DNA from: Clostridiales bacterium UBA5888
GTDB lineage: Bacteria > Bacillota > Clostridia > Oscillospirales > Oscillospiraceae
DNA: 64,000 nt
Direction of reading: 5' to 3'
NCBI GenBank assembly: GCA_002431965.1
Contig: DJEW01000039.1
Span: forward strand, 38,803-102,802
The notes under the pieces were generated by a model. The model made no database searches and was not told where the DNA came from. It saw only the letters and a list, made by a program, of their open reading frames with translations. Shown here piece after piece: positions 43,819-54,502 of the stretch; position 1 is the stretch's first letter; each line of letters opens with the position of its first letter. A program made the translations under genes and the position numbers.

Positions 43819-44813
43819 ACCTGTGCTCCCCCTTTCTCCAGCTCTTTTTTCACATTCATCCAGCAGGCTGCATAGTGGTTGTCGTTTATGACCATCTCCT
43901 CCGGCTGCTGCTCAAGGCAGATTTTCATCGCCTCGTCGCAGCGCGAGCAGAACGCGCAGCCCGCCGGGAGGTTGAGGATGTTGATGGGCGTACCGGCAAT
44001 GGGGATGAGCTTTTGCTTCATGTTGTTGACGTTCGGTATCGAGCGCAGAAGCCCCTTGGTGTACTCATGCCTGGAGTTGTAGAATATCTCATCCGCCGTG
44101 CCGCGCTCACAGATGTGCCCGCCGTACATGACGATGATGTTATCGCACATATCGGCAATGACTCCCAGATCATGCGTCACGAGGATGACCGCCATGCCCA
44201 TTTTTTTCTGGAGATCGGCGATAAGCTCAAGTATCTGCGCCTGGATGGTCACATCAAGCGCGGTGGTCGGCTCGTCTGCTATGAGTATATCCGGCTCGCA
44301 GGCAAGAGCCATTGCGATCATGACGCGCTGGCGCATACCGCCGGACAGCTCAAAGGGGTACTGCCTGATGCGCTTTGCCGGCTCGTTTATGCCGACAAGC
44401 TCCAGCATTTCAATGGCGCGCGCCCTGGCGGCGGCGCCGCGCTTGTCTGTGTGCAGCTCTATCGCCTCGCGCAGCTGGCTGCCGACGGTGAACACGGGGT
44501 TGAGGCTTGTCATGGGATCCTGAAACACTATGGAGCAGCACTTGCCGCGAAAGCCGCTCATCTGGCGCTCGCTCCATTTCGTGATGTCTTCCCCTCTGTA
44601 GAGGATGCTGCCGTGCGTTATTTTGCCTGTGTCGGCAAGGATCTGCATAATGGAGTACGCCGTGACGCTCTTGCCCGAGCCTGACTCGCCCACTATGCCG
44701 AGCACCTCGCCGGGGTCGAGGTTGAATGACACGCCGTTGACGGCGTGAACCTCGCCGGAATCCGTGAAAAAGGAGGTGTGCAGATCCTGCACGCTTAAAA
44801 GATGTTCACTCAT
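43815..44813 (-). CDS. oppD: Oligopeptide ABC transporter ATPase OppD
   Basis: 332 residues. Walker A G-E-S-G-S-G-K-S-V, signature L-S-G-G-M-R-Q-R-V, Walker B I-L-I-A-D-E-P-T-T-A-L-D, C-terminal oligo_HPY cysteines (A-G-C-A-F-C-S-R-C). The ATG at 44813 is preceded by AGAGGTG at a good distance; a GTG at 44822 would overlap the oppC stop. It forms the ATPase pair with OppF. Confidence 0.94.
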   Translation of the reverse strand: MSEHLLSVQDLHTSFFTDSGEVHAVNGVSFNLDPGEVLGIVGESGSGKSVTAYSIMQILADTGKITHGSILYRGEDITKWSERQMSGFRGKCCSIVFQDPMTSLNPVFTVGSQLREAIELHTDKRGAAARARAIEMLELVGINEPAKRIRQYPFELSGGMRQRVMIAMALACEPDILIADEPTTALDVTIQAQILELIADLQKKMGMAVILVTHDLGVIADMCDNIIVMYGGHICERGTADEIFYNSRHEYTKGLLRSIPNVNNMKQKLIPIAGTPINILNLPAGCAFCSRCDEAMKICLEQQPEEMVINDNHYAACWMNVKKELEKGGAQV

Positions 44814-44818
44814 ATCTA

Positions 44819-45901
44819 TCACCTCTTCAGCTTCGGGTCGAAAGCGTCGCGCAGCCCATCGCCGAGCAGATTCAGGCTCAGCACGATCAGGCAGATCATC
44901 AGCGCCGGGAACACAAGCTTATAGGGGTAGCTCTGCAGCCCAACGCGCGCCGCGTTTGCAAGCGAACCCAAAGACGGCATGGGCGCGCGCACGCCAAGCC
45001 CGACAAAGCTCAGATAGCTTTCCGTAAAAATGGCGGAGGGCACCTGAAGCGCGGTGGATATAATGATCACTGAAAGGCAGTTGGGCAGAATGTGCTTGCG
45101 GATGATGCGCGAGGGCTTTGCGCCGATCGAGCGCGCGGCAAGGATATACTCGTTCTCCTTTATGGTGAGTATCTGCCCGCGGATAAGACGCGCCATACCC
45201 ACCCAGTAAAGCAGCCCGAAAACGATAAATATCGAGATCATGTTCGTGCCGAGCGCGGCGAGTATTCCGCTTGTAAGCTTGAGCCTCTGATCGAGCACGA
45301 CCGAGAGCAATATCACGATGAGCATGTCCGGCAGCGAGTAGATAATATCGACAATGCGCATCATTATAAGATCCGTCCTGCCTCCGACATACCCGGAAAT
45401 GCTGCCGTACAGCAACCCGATGATAAGCACGATTATGCTTGCGAACACGCCCACGAAAAGCGATACGCGCGTGCCGTATACGACGCGGATAAAATAGTCG
45501 CGGCACTGCTCGTCCGTGCCGAAGATATGCGGGAAGCGCTCCCCTCCGGCGTCAATATATTTCTGCTCCGCCTCGCTGTACGTGAACGGAGCAAGGTTTT
45601 TCGCGCCCTTGTCACGCTTGCCGTTGACGGAGAGTATCTCCTCATAGCCATACGGAACTACCATGGGGGCAACGATGATGGTGATAAAGATGCACAGGAG
45701 TATTATCATGCTCATCACGGCGAGGGGGTTTTTCATGAGCTTGCGCATGCCGTCCTTAAAGAAGGAACGGCTCTCGCTCATGACGTCCTGCTGCTGCTTT
45801 TCCTCGTCGCTGACCTTTTCAAATTTGCCGAGGTCTATCTGCGCGCTGAGGATCTGTTTTTTTGGCGTTTTGCCGGGATCGTATGTATTCTTGTTGTCCA
45901 T
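44819..45901 (-). CDS. oppC: Oligopeptide ABC transporter permease OppC
   Basis: 360 residues. An N-terminal cytosolic segment, a first helix, an extracytoplasmic insertion (about 95-130), then five helices with the EAA-type loop (A-A-R-S-I-G-A-K-P-S-R-I-I-R-K-H). It pairs with OppB to form the membrane channel. It lies 15 bp after oppB. Confidence 0.95.
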   Translation of the reverse strand: MDNKNTYDPGKTPKKQILSAQIDLGKFEKVSDEEKQQQDVMSESRSFFKDGMRKLMKNPLAVMSMIILLCIFITIIVAPMVVPYGYEEILSVNGKRDKGAKNLAPFTYSEAEQKYIDAGGERFPHIFGTDEQCRDYFIRVVYGTRVSLFVGVFASIIVLIIGLLYGSISGYVGGRTDLIMMRIVDIIYSLPDMLIVILLSVVLDQRLKLTSGILAALGTNMISIFIVFGLLYWVGMARLIRGQILTIKENEYILAARSIGAKPSRIIRKHILPNCLSVIIISTALQVPSAIFTESYLSFVGLGVRAPMPSLGSLANAARVGLQSYPYKLVFPALMICLIVLSLNLLGDGLRDAFDPKLKR

Positions 45902-45916
45902 TCGGCTCTGGTCTCC

Positions 45917-46840
45917 TCAGTCAAGTTTTATGCGCGGATCAACGGCCTTGTAAAGCAGGTCGCAGATGAGATTCGCCACGACCATCAGCGTCGCAAGGAA
46001 GATGGTCGTCGCCATAATGAGAGTATAGTCGCGGTTGGTTATCGCGGCGACGAACTTGCTGCCGATGCCGCCGACGGTGAAGATGGTCTCAACGACCATG
46101 GAGCCGGTAATGATATAGGCGATCTGCGGACCGGCGTAAGTGATTATGGGGATGAGGGAATTGCGCAGCGCATGCTTGAAAATGACCTTGCCGCGCGGAA
46201 CGCCCTTTGCCTTCGCCGTGCGTATGTAATCCTGACTCAGCGCGTCGAGCATGCTGGTTTTGGCAAGGCGGGTGGTATACGCCATGGGGTAGGCTGCCAG
46301 CGAGATAACAGGGAGAGTATAGTGCACCTCCGTCGCGCTCCAAACCGGCACCCAGCCCAGCTTTATCGCAAACACCAGAAGCAGGAGCGTCGCCAGCACA
46401 AAGCTTGGCACCGCGGTGAAAAGCGTCGAGAAAAAGACGATGAGCCGGTCAGGCAGCTTGTTGCGCATGAGCGCCGCAGCGGAGCCAAAGACCGTGCCGC
46501 AGATCAAAGCGATCGTGATCGCCATGAGACCGAGCTTGGCGGAAATCGGGAACGACTCCCCTATGATGACGGCGATGTCGCGCCCGTTTTTCAGCGACAC
46601 GCCGAAATCCCCGTGCAGAAGATTATTCATATAGAGCAGATATTGCTCAAAAAGTGGCTTATTAAGGTTATATCGTGTCTCCAAAGCCTTGATGGTCGCC
46701 TCATCCAGCGCTTTCTCGCGGTTGAAAGGACCGCCTGGGACCATATGCATGACAAAAAACGTGATAGCGCTGATGATAATGACCGTCAGTACCGCCAGCA
46801 ATACACGCTTTATAATATATGACAGCGTTTTTGAGTTCAT
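45917..46840 (-). CDS. oppB: Oligopeptide ABC transporter permease OppB
   Basis: 307 residues with six helices; the EAA loop reads R-T-A-K-A-K-G-V-P-R-G-K-V-I-F-K-H. The ATG at 46840 starts the typical K-R-V-L-L-A-V-L-T-V segment; the longer open frame upstream runs through the palindromic leader and is not credible. GGGAG lies about 13 bases before the start. It is the first gene of the opp operon. Confidence 0.95.
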   Translation of the reverse strand: MNSKTLSYIIKRVLLAVLTVIIISAITFFVMHMVPGGPFNREKALDEATIKALETRYNLNKPLFEQYLLYMNNLLHGDFGVSLKNGRDIAVIIGESFPISAKLGLMAITIALICGTVFGSAAALMRNKLPDRLIVFFSTLFTAVPSFVLATLLLLVFAIKLGWVPVWSATEVHYTLPVISLAAYPMAYTTRLAKTSMLDALSQDYIRTAKAKGVPRGKVIFKHALRNSLIPIITYAGPQIAYIITGSMVVETIFTVGGIGSKFVAAITNRDYTLIMATTIFLATLMVVANLICDLLYKAVDPRIKLD

Positions 46841-46887
46841 TTTTTCGCAACCGCTCCCTTTCCCTGCCGACCGGCATAAAGGCGCGT

Positions 46888-46961
46888 CACCTTTCCTTTG
46901 GAAAGGTGGCAAAGGGCGCCCTTTGCCAATCAGTTTACGGGCGGTGAAGTTCGCACCGCCC
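46888..46961. repeat. Palindrome cluster in the oppB leader
   Basis: Three structures in a row: a 9-bp hairpin CACCTTTCC-TTT-GGAAAGGTG (46888-46908), a perfect 20-bp palindrome beginning GGCAAAGGGC (46908-46927), and an 8-bp hairpin GGGCGGTG/CACCGCCC (46939-46961). They fill most of the roughly 135-nt opp leader. They may be a dispersed palindromic element or a folding control region. Confidence 0.8.
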
Positions 46962-46981
46962 AATTTTATATTTGTTTCAAC

Positions 46982-47010
46982 ATTATATATTATGCGGATG
47001 CTTTTTTCAA
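46982..47010 (-). promoter_or_regulatory. Strong sigma-A promoter of the opp operon
   Basis: TTGAAA (47005-47010), 17-bp spacer, TATAAT (46982-46987). A small inverted repeat (AACTGA, 47009-47014, with TCAGTT, 47021-47026) abuts the -35 box and could be an operator. Confidence 0.87.
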
Positions 47011-47050
47011 CTGAATTTTGTCAGTTTGATGCATTTTGTTGAAAATGTCA

Positions 47051-47079
47051 CAAGACCGCCCGATAGTTGGGCGGTCTTG
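47051..47079. terminator. Terminator of the sugar-catabolic operon
   Basis: An 11-bp perfect stem (CAAGACCGCCC with GGGCGGTCTTG) and a 7-base loop lie 26 bases after the N-acetyltransferase stop. The T tract is poor, so efficiency is uncertain. Confidence 0.65.
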
Positions 47080-47104
47080 CCGGTTCGGCTTTTATTTGCA
47101 GTTT

Positions 47105-47866
47105 TTATTTGCTCAGACCGAATCTGGCGTATGCCCACGGCATTTCCGCGTCGGTCAGCTCTTTTACGCGCACCTCGCCGCCGTCAAACTCCTTGTAGAT
47201 ATGCCCGTCGAGCGTGATGCGCCCGGTGGGCGTCTTGAGAGAGAACATCTCGGCGCGGGTAAACGGCGACCTGGGGCTTTTTTCGCAGTACAGGCACAGT
47301 GCGTCATAGTCCTGCGGCAGCTGCGGCTCGGTCGTGAACGAGTAGAACCTGCGCCACTCGCCGCGGTGCCTGTCCATCAGCACCCAGCCGAGCGCGCCGT
47401 CGGTGTCAAAGCGGTAGCACTCGTCAAACTGCGCCTGCTCCACGCCCTCCACGAGCCGCACCGGGTATCGCGGGCAGACCTCGCCTATGCCGACGTCGCA
47501 GCACCACACCCCGTCCAGCGCGACGGCCTTCATCACGCGGTGACGGCGCATGGGTATTTCGCTCTCTCCGCGCAGATAGCGCGCTGCATATTCCGTCACG
47601 CCGTAGCCCAGCTCGCGCAGCAGCCACGCAAAAAGCCCGTTCAGCTCAAAGCAGAAGCCGCCCTTGCCCTCCTCCACGATCTTTTTATAGAGGTCGTCCA
47701 CATCCAGCGAAAGCGGAATGCCGCGGATGATGTCAAGATTTTCATATGGGATATGCGTGCAGTGCGCAAATTGCAGCTCATGCAGCAGCGCCGAGTCGGG
47801 CGCGATATGCGCCGGCAGCTCAAGCCCCATGCGTTCAAAATACTTCTTTATTCTTTCTCTTTGCAC
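47105..47866 (-). CDS. Arylamine N-acetyltransferase
   Basis: 253 residues. The catalytic triad is visible: Cys in G-K-G-G-F-C-F-E-L-N, His in R-R-H-R-V-M-K-A-V and Asp in C-C-D-V-G-I-G. The enzyme moves acetyl from acetyl-CoA to arylamines or hydrazines. The GTG at 47866 overlaps the end of the oxidoreductase gene by 19 bp and has GGAGGAGA upstream. It is the last gene of a sugar-catabolic operon, so the natural substrate may be an amine or amino sugar made by that pathway (inference). Confidence 0.92.
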   Translation of the reverse strand: MQRERIKKYFERMGLELPAHIAPDSALLHELQFAHCTHIPYENLDIIRGIPLSLDVDDLYKKIVEEGKGGFCFELNGLFAWLLRELGYGVTEYAARYLRGESEIPMRRHRVMKAVALDGVWCCDVGIGEVCPRYPVRLVEGVEQAQFDECYRFDTDGALGWVLMDRHRGEWRRFYSFTTEPQLPQDYDALCLYCEKSPRSPFTRAEMFSLKTPTGRITLDGHIYKEFDGGEVRVKELTDAEMPWAYARFGLSK

Positions 47867-48840
47867 TTTGCGCTTATCTCCTCCAGAATTTCCATAACCG
47901 TCAAAAGCTGACTGCGCGTGACATAGGGCGAGGGCTTATTCTCCCGCGCGCAGGCAAGAAAGTGCATCAGCTCGTTATAATACCAGCCGCACGGCGGCAC
48001 GTTCACGCCGGTGGAGATCATCACATCGTCCGCAGTGTCGTATACGCGCGGCTCATGACCGAACTGATATGCCGTGAGATGCTCGCCGTCGTTTATCATC
48101 ATGCCGTTTTCAAAGTATACGCGCCAGCGCGCCGTCCACGGAATGGGCGCGTTGAACCACGCCGCCTCGCCCGCGACGTTGAGCGCGCCGAAGCTGTAGC
48201 TTATCCGGAACTGCTCCGGGTAGCTCTTCCCCTCGCCGCGGCAGGATGAAAACGTGAAGCCTTCGGGCTTGCCGAAGAGGGAGACAATGACGTCCAGATC
48301 ATGTATGTGCAGGTCATACGGCAGCAGCCCCGACTTCTTCTCATCAAAAAGCCATCCGCCGCTCGCCCAGCCCGGGCAGGCGGAAAGGCGCTCGAAGCAG
48401 CCGTCCAGCGGTCTGCCGAATTCCCCGCTCTTTACCGCCTCGCGCAAAAAGCCGACCTCCTTTGTGAATTGCAGCACCTGCGCGATGTAAAGCTGCACGC
48501 CTCGGCGCTCCGCCTCGTCGAGCATTTCCTTTGCATCCATCACAGAGAGCGCTATGGGCTTTTCGCAGATGGTGTGCTTGCCGAGAGAAAGGCTCTCCAT
48601 GACGTTGTCATGGTGCATATACGTGGGGGTGCATATATCGACAACGTCAATGTCGCAATCGTTGACCATGGCGGTTATCGACGGGTAGCACGGCACGCCC
48701 CATTCCTTTGCCGCCTCCTGCGAGCGCGGGGAATGCCCCACGGCTGCAGCGACGGTGCAGCCCTCTATCTGCTGAAGATTTGCATAGTGCACCTTGCCCA
48801 TGCCGCCCGTGCCGACAAGGCCTATGTTGAGATTTTTCAT
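47848..48840 (-). CDS. Gfo/Idh/MocA-family oxidoreductase
   Basis: 330 residues. N-terminal NAD(P) fold (G-L-V-G-T-G-G-M-G-K), the family hallmark C-E-K-P-I-A-L-S, and a C-terminal substrate domain. It probably oxidises a sugar, inositol or derivative imported by the nearby ABC system. It lies 14 bp after an isomerase/epimerase gene. Confidence 0.9.
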   Translation of the reverse strand: MKNLNIGLVGTGGMGKVHYANLQQIEGCTVAAAVGHSPRSQEAAKEWGVPCYPSITAMVNDCDIDVVDICTPTYMHHDNVMESLSLGKHTICEKPIALSVMDAKEMLDEAERRGVQLYIAQVLQFTKEVGFLREAVKSGEFGRPLDGCFERLSACPGWASGGWLFDEKKSGLLPYDLHIHDLDVIVSLFGKPEGFTFSSCRGEGKSYPEQFRISYSFGALNVAGEAAWFNAPIPWTARWRVYFENGMMINDGEHLTAYQFGHEPRVYDTADDVMISTGVNVPPCGWYYNELMHFLACARENKPSPYVTRSQLLTVMEILEEISAKCKEKE

Positions 48841-48854
48841 ATGTCTTTCCCTTT

Positions 48855-49670
48855 TTACAGCTCGAAGCCCTGTGCGCGCATATACGCCGCAGAGTCTGCA
48901 ACCGCCTGGTTGACCTCCGCAAGATCCTTTGCGCCCGCCTGCGTAAATTCTATCTCAATGGAATACGGGCTCATGTTGTGCGCCTCGTCCATTAGCCTGA
49001 AGAGCCTGGGGAAATCTATATAGCCCTTGCCGAGCGCAGGGAAGTTCCACTCCTTATGTCCGCCCGCCTTATCCTTGAGATGAACATAGCCGATCTTGTC
49101 AATGCAGGCGGCAAAGTCCTCCGGCACATCCACATCGCCGTAGAAGACGGCGTTTGCGGTGTCGTAGTTGATGAGCACGCGCGGCGAGCCGACAAGCTCC
49201 ACGATCTCCTTGAGGACGCGCCCCGTGCCGTGATCGCCGTGCACCTCGAGCACAAGCTTCATGTCGTAGCGCTCAAGATAATCGGTAAAGCCCTTTATGT
49301 GCTCTGCCACAACCGAGTTTGAGGCGACTGCCTTGTCCTCAAGGTGCGCCTCGCCTATGGACGAGACTATATACTCGCTGCCGAAGAAATGCGCAAGGCG
49401 GATATTGTCCTCAAAGTCGCGGATGCGCGCGGTGTCCATGAGGTTTGTGTGCCCGCTCATGGCAAAGGGGATAAGCCCGTACTTATCCAGCATATCCTGC
49501 GCGCGCAGCAGGCTGCGGAAGCTCTGGTCGGGGAAAACATGCTCCGTCCAGCCCTTGGTTGCGGTCAGCTCGATGTACCTGAAGCCCGCCGCCTTTATCC
49601 CGGCCGCCGCTTCCTCCAGCGTGTAGCCGTGGTAGCAGTTCGAGTTTACGGCAATAATGCGTTTTTTCAT
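48855..49670 (-). CDS. Sugar phosphate isomerase/epimerase (AP endonuclease 2 fold)
   Basis: 271 residues, TIM barrel. Metal-binding residues typical of the family appear in V-L-E-V-H-G-D-H-G-T, N-Y-D-T-A-N, Y-V-H-L-K-D-K and I-E-I-E-F. It likely isomerises or epimerises a keto sugar in the pathway with the two oxidoreductases. The ATG at 49670 is six bases after GAGGTG. Confidence 0.86.
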   Translation of the reverse strand: MKKRIIAVNSNCYHGYTLEEAAAGIKAAGFRYIELTATKGWTEHVFPDQSFRSLLRAQDMLDKYGLIPFAMSGHTNLMDTARIRDFEDNIRLAHFFGSEYIVSSIGEAHLEDKAVASNSVVAEHIKGFTDYLERYDMKLVLEVHGDHGTGRVLKEIVELVGSPRVLINYDTANAVFYGDVDVPEDFAACIDKIGYVHLKDKAGGHKEWNFPALGKGYIDFPRLFRLMDEAHNMSPYSIEIEFTQAGAKDLAEVNQAVADSAAYMRAQGFEL

Positions 49671-49680
49671 TGTCCCCACC

Positions 49681-50607
49681 TCACACGGTTATGAAGTTGT
49701 CAAGATAGTGCTTGGACTGGCGGATGGACTTGAGAATATCCTCCCGGCAGCTCTCAAACGCCTTGTCCTCCACCTCTATGACGGCGCAGCCGTTGAAGCG
49801 GATGTCGTTGAGCGCGGAGATGAACGCCGCCCAGTTCACATCGCCCAGCCCGGGGATCTTCGGGGACATATAGTCCAGCGGGTATGCCAGCACGCCGCAC
49901 TCGGCAAGCCTTTCGGGATAGAGCTTGATGTCCTTGAAGTGGATGTGGAAAATGCGGTCCTTGAATTCGTATATCGTTTTGATGTAGTCAAGCTGCTGCC
50001 AGACGTAGTGGCTCGGGTCGAAGTTCAGCCCGAAGTTTTCAGACGGGATGATCTCTAAAAGGCGGCGGTAGATCGCCGGGGTGCACATGAGGTTCTGCCC
50101 GCCCGGCCACTGGTCAGCGCCGAAGAGCATCGGGCAGTTTTCTATTGCAACCCTGACGTTGTTCTCCTCCGCGAGTTTTATAAGCCCCGGCCATATCTCC
50201 CTGAAAAGCTCAATGTTCTCTTCGACAGTCTTGTGCTGGTCGCGCCCGATGAACGTCGTCACCATGCCCACGCCGAGCTTGTTCGAAGCCCTGATGAGTG
50301 CCTTGAGGTGCTCTATCGCGGCGGTGCGCCTGGTAATGTCGGGATCCATGGTGTTTGGATAGAACGCAAGGGAGGATATGGTCATGCCCTTTTTTTCTAC
50401 ATAGTTCTTCACGTACTTTGCGTACTCATCGTCCGCGAGTACGCGCTCTGCGTCTATATGGCTGACGCCGGCATAGCGGCGCTCTGCCTTGCCCGCAGGC
50501 CAGCATGCGACCTCAAGGCACTCAAAGCCCATCTCCGCCGCGGTGTCAACGGCTTCCTCGAAGCTCCACCCGTCCAGTATGGCGGTGAGCAGACCGAATT
50601 TCATCAT
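49681..50607 (-). CDS. Sugar phosphate isomerase/epimerase (IolE-like fold)
   Basis: 308 residues, TIM barrel. R-V-A-I-E-N-C-P, N-F-D-P-S-H, I-F-H-I-H-F-K-D and I-E-V-E-D are the expected metal and substrate positions. It is distinct from its neighbour at 48855. AAGGAG lies ten bases before the first of two adjacent ATG codons; the second (50604) is also possible. Confidence 0.88.
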   Translation of the reverse strand: MMKFGLLTAILDGWSFEEAVDTAAEMGFECLEVACWPAGKAERRYAGVSHIDAERVLADDEYAKYVKNYVEKKGMTISSLAFYPNTMDPDITRRTAAIEHLKALIRASNKLGVGMVTTFIGRDQHKTVEENIELFREIWPGLIKLAEENNVRVAIENCPMLFGADQWPGGQNLMCTPAIYRRLLEIIPSENFGLNFDPSHYVWQQLDYIKTIYEFKDRIFHIHFKDIKLYPERLAECGVLAYPLDYMSPKIPGLGDVNWAAFISALNDIRFNGCAVIEVEDKAFESCREDILKSIRQSKHYLDNFITV

Positions 50608-50642
50608 AGCTCAGATTCTCCTTTTCGTAATATGATAAACGT

Positions 50643-51686
50643 TCACTTGTTCTCGGGTATCTCTATCGCCGCGCCCATCTCGGACGAGCGTATGGAGGCA
50701 AACACAGCGCGCATGGCGCAAAGCGCATCCTCGCCGGTGACGGCGGGCGCGGTGTGGTTTTTGAGGCAGTCTATCCATGCGTCTATAACGCCGGACTTCG
50801 TCTGGTTGTCGTTGGTCTGTATCTTCTCAACGTCGTACATTTCGCGCGTACCGTCGGCAAGAGTGACGACGATGGAGTGCGCGGGGTCGTCGTATATCCG
50901 CATTATGCCCTTTGTGCCGTAGAGCACGGTGGAGTTATCCTCCGCGCCGTAGAACGTCCAGCTTGCGGTCATCGTGCCGACGGCGCCGCCGGACATTTCG
51001 TATATGCACATGGCGTTGTCGTCCACGCCGATAAGCTCCCCGTTCTCGCCGCGCTTGTCCAGCGTTGCGACCTTCGCCGTCGTGCGCACAACGCGCTCGC
51101 CGGTGAGGTAATGGATGAGGTCGGTCTTGTGCACGCCGAGATCCGCCATCGCGCCCATCGCCGCCTTGCTCTTGTCGAAAAACCAGGTGTTCTTTCCGGG
51201 GTTGATGCTCCATGTCTCGGGACCGCCGTGTCCGAACGTCGTGCGGAAGGTGATGATGCGCCCGATCTCGCCCGCGTCGATGAGAGCCTTTGCCTTGACA
51301 TGCGCCTTTGCAAAGCGCTGGTTATGCGCTATCATGAGCGTTCTGCCCGTCTCCTTTGCAGCCTTGACCATCGCCTCGCAGTCCTCCAGCGTGATAGCCA
51401 TGGGCTTCTCGCACAGCACGTTTTTGCCTGCGCGCATCGCCTTTATGGCAAGCTCCGCATGGGCGTAGTTTGCCGCGCACACGCTCACAGCGTCGATCTC
51501 AGGATCGGCGAGCAGCTCCTCTGGCGTATCGTACACCCTGCCGCCGTACTTTGCAGCCATATCCTCCGCGCGCTTTCTCGTCGGGTTATAAAACGCCGCC
51601 AGCTCGCAGTCCGGATTTGCCGCATACTCCGGGATATGCCGCACCTGTGCGATCTTCCCGCAGCCCAAAATGCCTACTCTTATCAT
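50643..51686 (-). CDS. Gfo/Idh/MocA-family oxidoreductase
   Basis: 347 residues. G-I-L-G-C-G-K-I-A-Q (dinucleotide loop), C-E-K-P-M-A-I-T and a C-terminal domain with G-V-H-K-T-D-L-I-H-Y-L. It is a paralogue of the enzyme at 47848, and the two may act on successive intermediates. The ATG at 51686 has AAAGGAG upstream. Hairpin repeat C lies just before the ribosome site. Confidence 0.92.
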   Translation of the reverse strand: MIRVGILGCGKIAQVRHIPEYAANPDCELAAFYNPTRKRAEDMAAKYGGRVYDTPEELLADPEIDAVSVCAANYAHAELAIKAMRAGKNVLCEKPMAITLEDCEAMVKAAKETGRTLMIAHNQRFAKAHVKAKALIDAGEIGRIITFRTTFGHGGPETWSINPGKNTWFFDKSKAAMGAMADLGVHKTDLIHYLTGERVVRTTAKVATLDKRGENGELIGVDDNAMCIYEMSGGAVGTMTASWTFYGAEDNSTVLYGTKGIMRIYDDPAHSIVVTLADGTREMYDVEKIQTNDNQTKSGVIDAWIDCLKNHTAPAVTGEDALCAMRAVFASIRSSEMGAAIEIPENK

Positions 51687-51705
51687 GATCCGTCTCCTTT
51701 CGAAA

Positions 51706-51740
51706 ATTGATGCCGCAGATGCAGCTTGCGGCACTGCCTT
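51706..51740. repeat. Hairpin repeat copy C
   Basis: A perfect 7-bp stem TGCCGCA/TGCGGCA (51711-51717, 51727-51733) around a 9-base loop, then CTGCCTT, resembles copies A and B. It lies in the 129-bp gap between the ABC permease gene and the oxidoreductase gene. An AT-only tract (51791-51815) occupies the other end of the gap. Confidence 0.65.
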
Positions 51741-51815
51741 TATAGTCACAGTGCGAGGGAGGTTTTCTTCTCCCCCGCACCTACGGTCTATACTATATAT
51801 ATTATATATATTATA

Positions 51816-52856
51816 TCAGACGTTGTCCTTCTTCTGCAAGAGCACCGCGAAGATAATTATCGCACCCTTGATGGCGTCGCACAGGAACGTCGGCACGCCG
51901 ACGGAGTTGAGGATGTTGTTCATCACGCCCATGATGAGCATACCTATGAACGCGCCCACAAGGCTGCCCCTGCCGCCGGCCATTGACGTGCCGCCGACGA
52001 TGACCGCCGCTATTGCGTCCATCTCATAGCCCGATCCTGCGTTGGCGTAGTCCATCGAGCCTATGCGCGACACATAGATGATCGCGCCGATGGCGCACAT
52101 GATGCCGCAGAGGGCGTAGATGCGGCGCTTGACGGAGTTGACGTTGATGCCGGAGAGCTTCGCCGCGCGCTCGTTCGAGCCGATGGCGATGGTCTGGCGA
52201 CCGAAAGCGGTCTTCTTGAAGATGATGTGCATTATAACGACGATCACGAGCCAGTAGAGTATCGGGAGGATGACCTGACCGCCGATCTTTGCGGAGGCGA
52301 TGAGCTTGAAGCCGTCTGGAACGGTGGGGTTAAAGGTCTTTGTCACCTGCTGCGTGACGGAACGGAATATCTTCATCGTGCCAAGCGTTGCGATGAACGG
52401 AGGGAGCTTGCCGTAAGCGACGAGCGAGCCGTTGAGCGTGCCGAGGAGATAACCCACGGCAATGGTGACCACGCAGGCGATGGCGTAGGCAGGCGCGCCC
52501 GTGATGCCCATGCCGGCAAGAAGCCCGTTCGTCGGCTCGATGAGGTACATCAGAATAGCGCCCAGCGCGCACAGCATGGAGCCGACGGAAAGGTCGATGC
52601 CGCCGGAAATGATGATAAAGCACATGCCCAGCGCTATAACGCCGGCATAGGTGTTGTTTCTCAGAATATTCAGCCACGCCATGCCCATCTTGCTGAACAT
52701 CGCGCCGAAAGAGCCGCCGTTTATATGCATGACGACAGCCTGAATAAGCACCATCACCAACAGTGCAAACAGGGTGGACACCATGTGGTTGCGCGACCAC
52801 AGCTCCTTGACCTTCGCGCCGAAGGCGTTGTTGTTTTCCAGTTTCTTAGCTTCCAT
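51816..52856 (-). CDS. Ribose/xylose-type ABC transporter permease (RbsC-like)
   Basis: 346 residues with eight to ten helices. G-G-I-D-L-S-V-G-S-M, A-I-G-S-N-E-R-A-A-K-L-S-G-I and G-G-T-S-M-A-G-G-R-G-S are the hallmark segments of BPD_transp_2 permeases (CUT2 class). It is co-transcribed with the ATPase two bases upstream. Confidence 0.94.
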   Translation of the reverse strand: MEAKKLENNNAFGAKVKELWSRNHMVSTLFALLVMVLIQAVVMHINGGSFGAMFSKMGMAWLNILRNNTYAGVIALGMCFIIISGGIDLSVGSMLCALGAILMYLIEPTNGLLAGMGITGAPAYAIACVVTIAVGYLLGTLNGSLVAYGKLPPFIATLGTMKIFRSVTQQVTKTFNPTVPDGFKLIASAKIGGQVILPILYWLVIVVIMHIIFKKTAFGRQTIAIGSNERAAKLSGINVNSVKRRIYALCGIMCAIGAIIYVSRIGSMDYANAGSGYEMDAIAAVIVGGTSMAGGRGSLVGAFIGMLIMGVMNNILNSVGVPTFLCDAIKGAIIIFAVLLQKKDNV

Positions 52857-52858
52857 TT

Positions 52859-54391
<1,533 letters not shown>

Positions 54392-54444
54392 GCATACTCC
54401 GCACAGAGCCGCCGCCGCGTCTCCCCGGCGCCGCCTCTCTGCGG

Positions 54445-54476
54445 AAAAGGGGCTATGGCTATAAAGCCATAGCCCC
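54445..54476 (-). terminator. Hairpin between binding-protein and ATPase genes
   Basis: A perfect 12-bp stem (GGGGCTATGGCT, 54449-54460, with 54465-54476) and loop ATAA, followed leftward by TTTT. It probably gives partial termination, so that the binding protein is made in excess. Confidence 0.78.
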
Positions 54477-54502
54477 CTGAGCTTTTGCTTGTTTGTTGCG
54501 AA

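Noticed and set aside
51791..51815. AT-only tract as a promoter or origin-like element
   Set aside because: It is a short alternating TA/TAT run without a -35 box or repeated protein-binding sites; nothing firm can be said.
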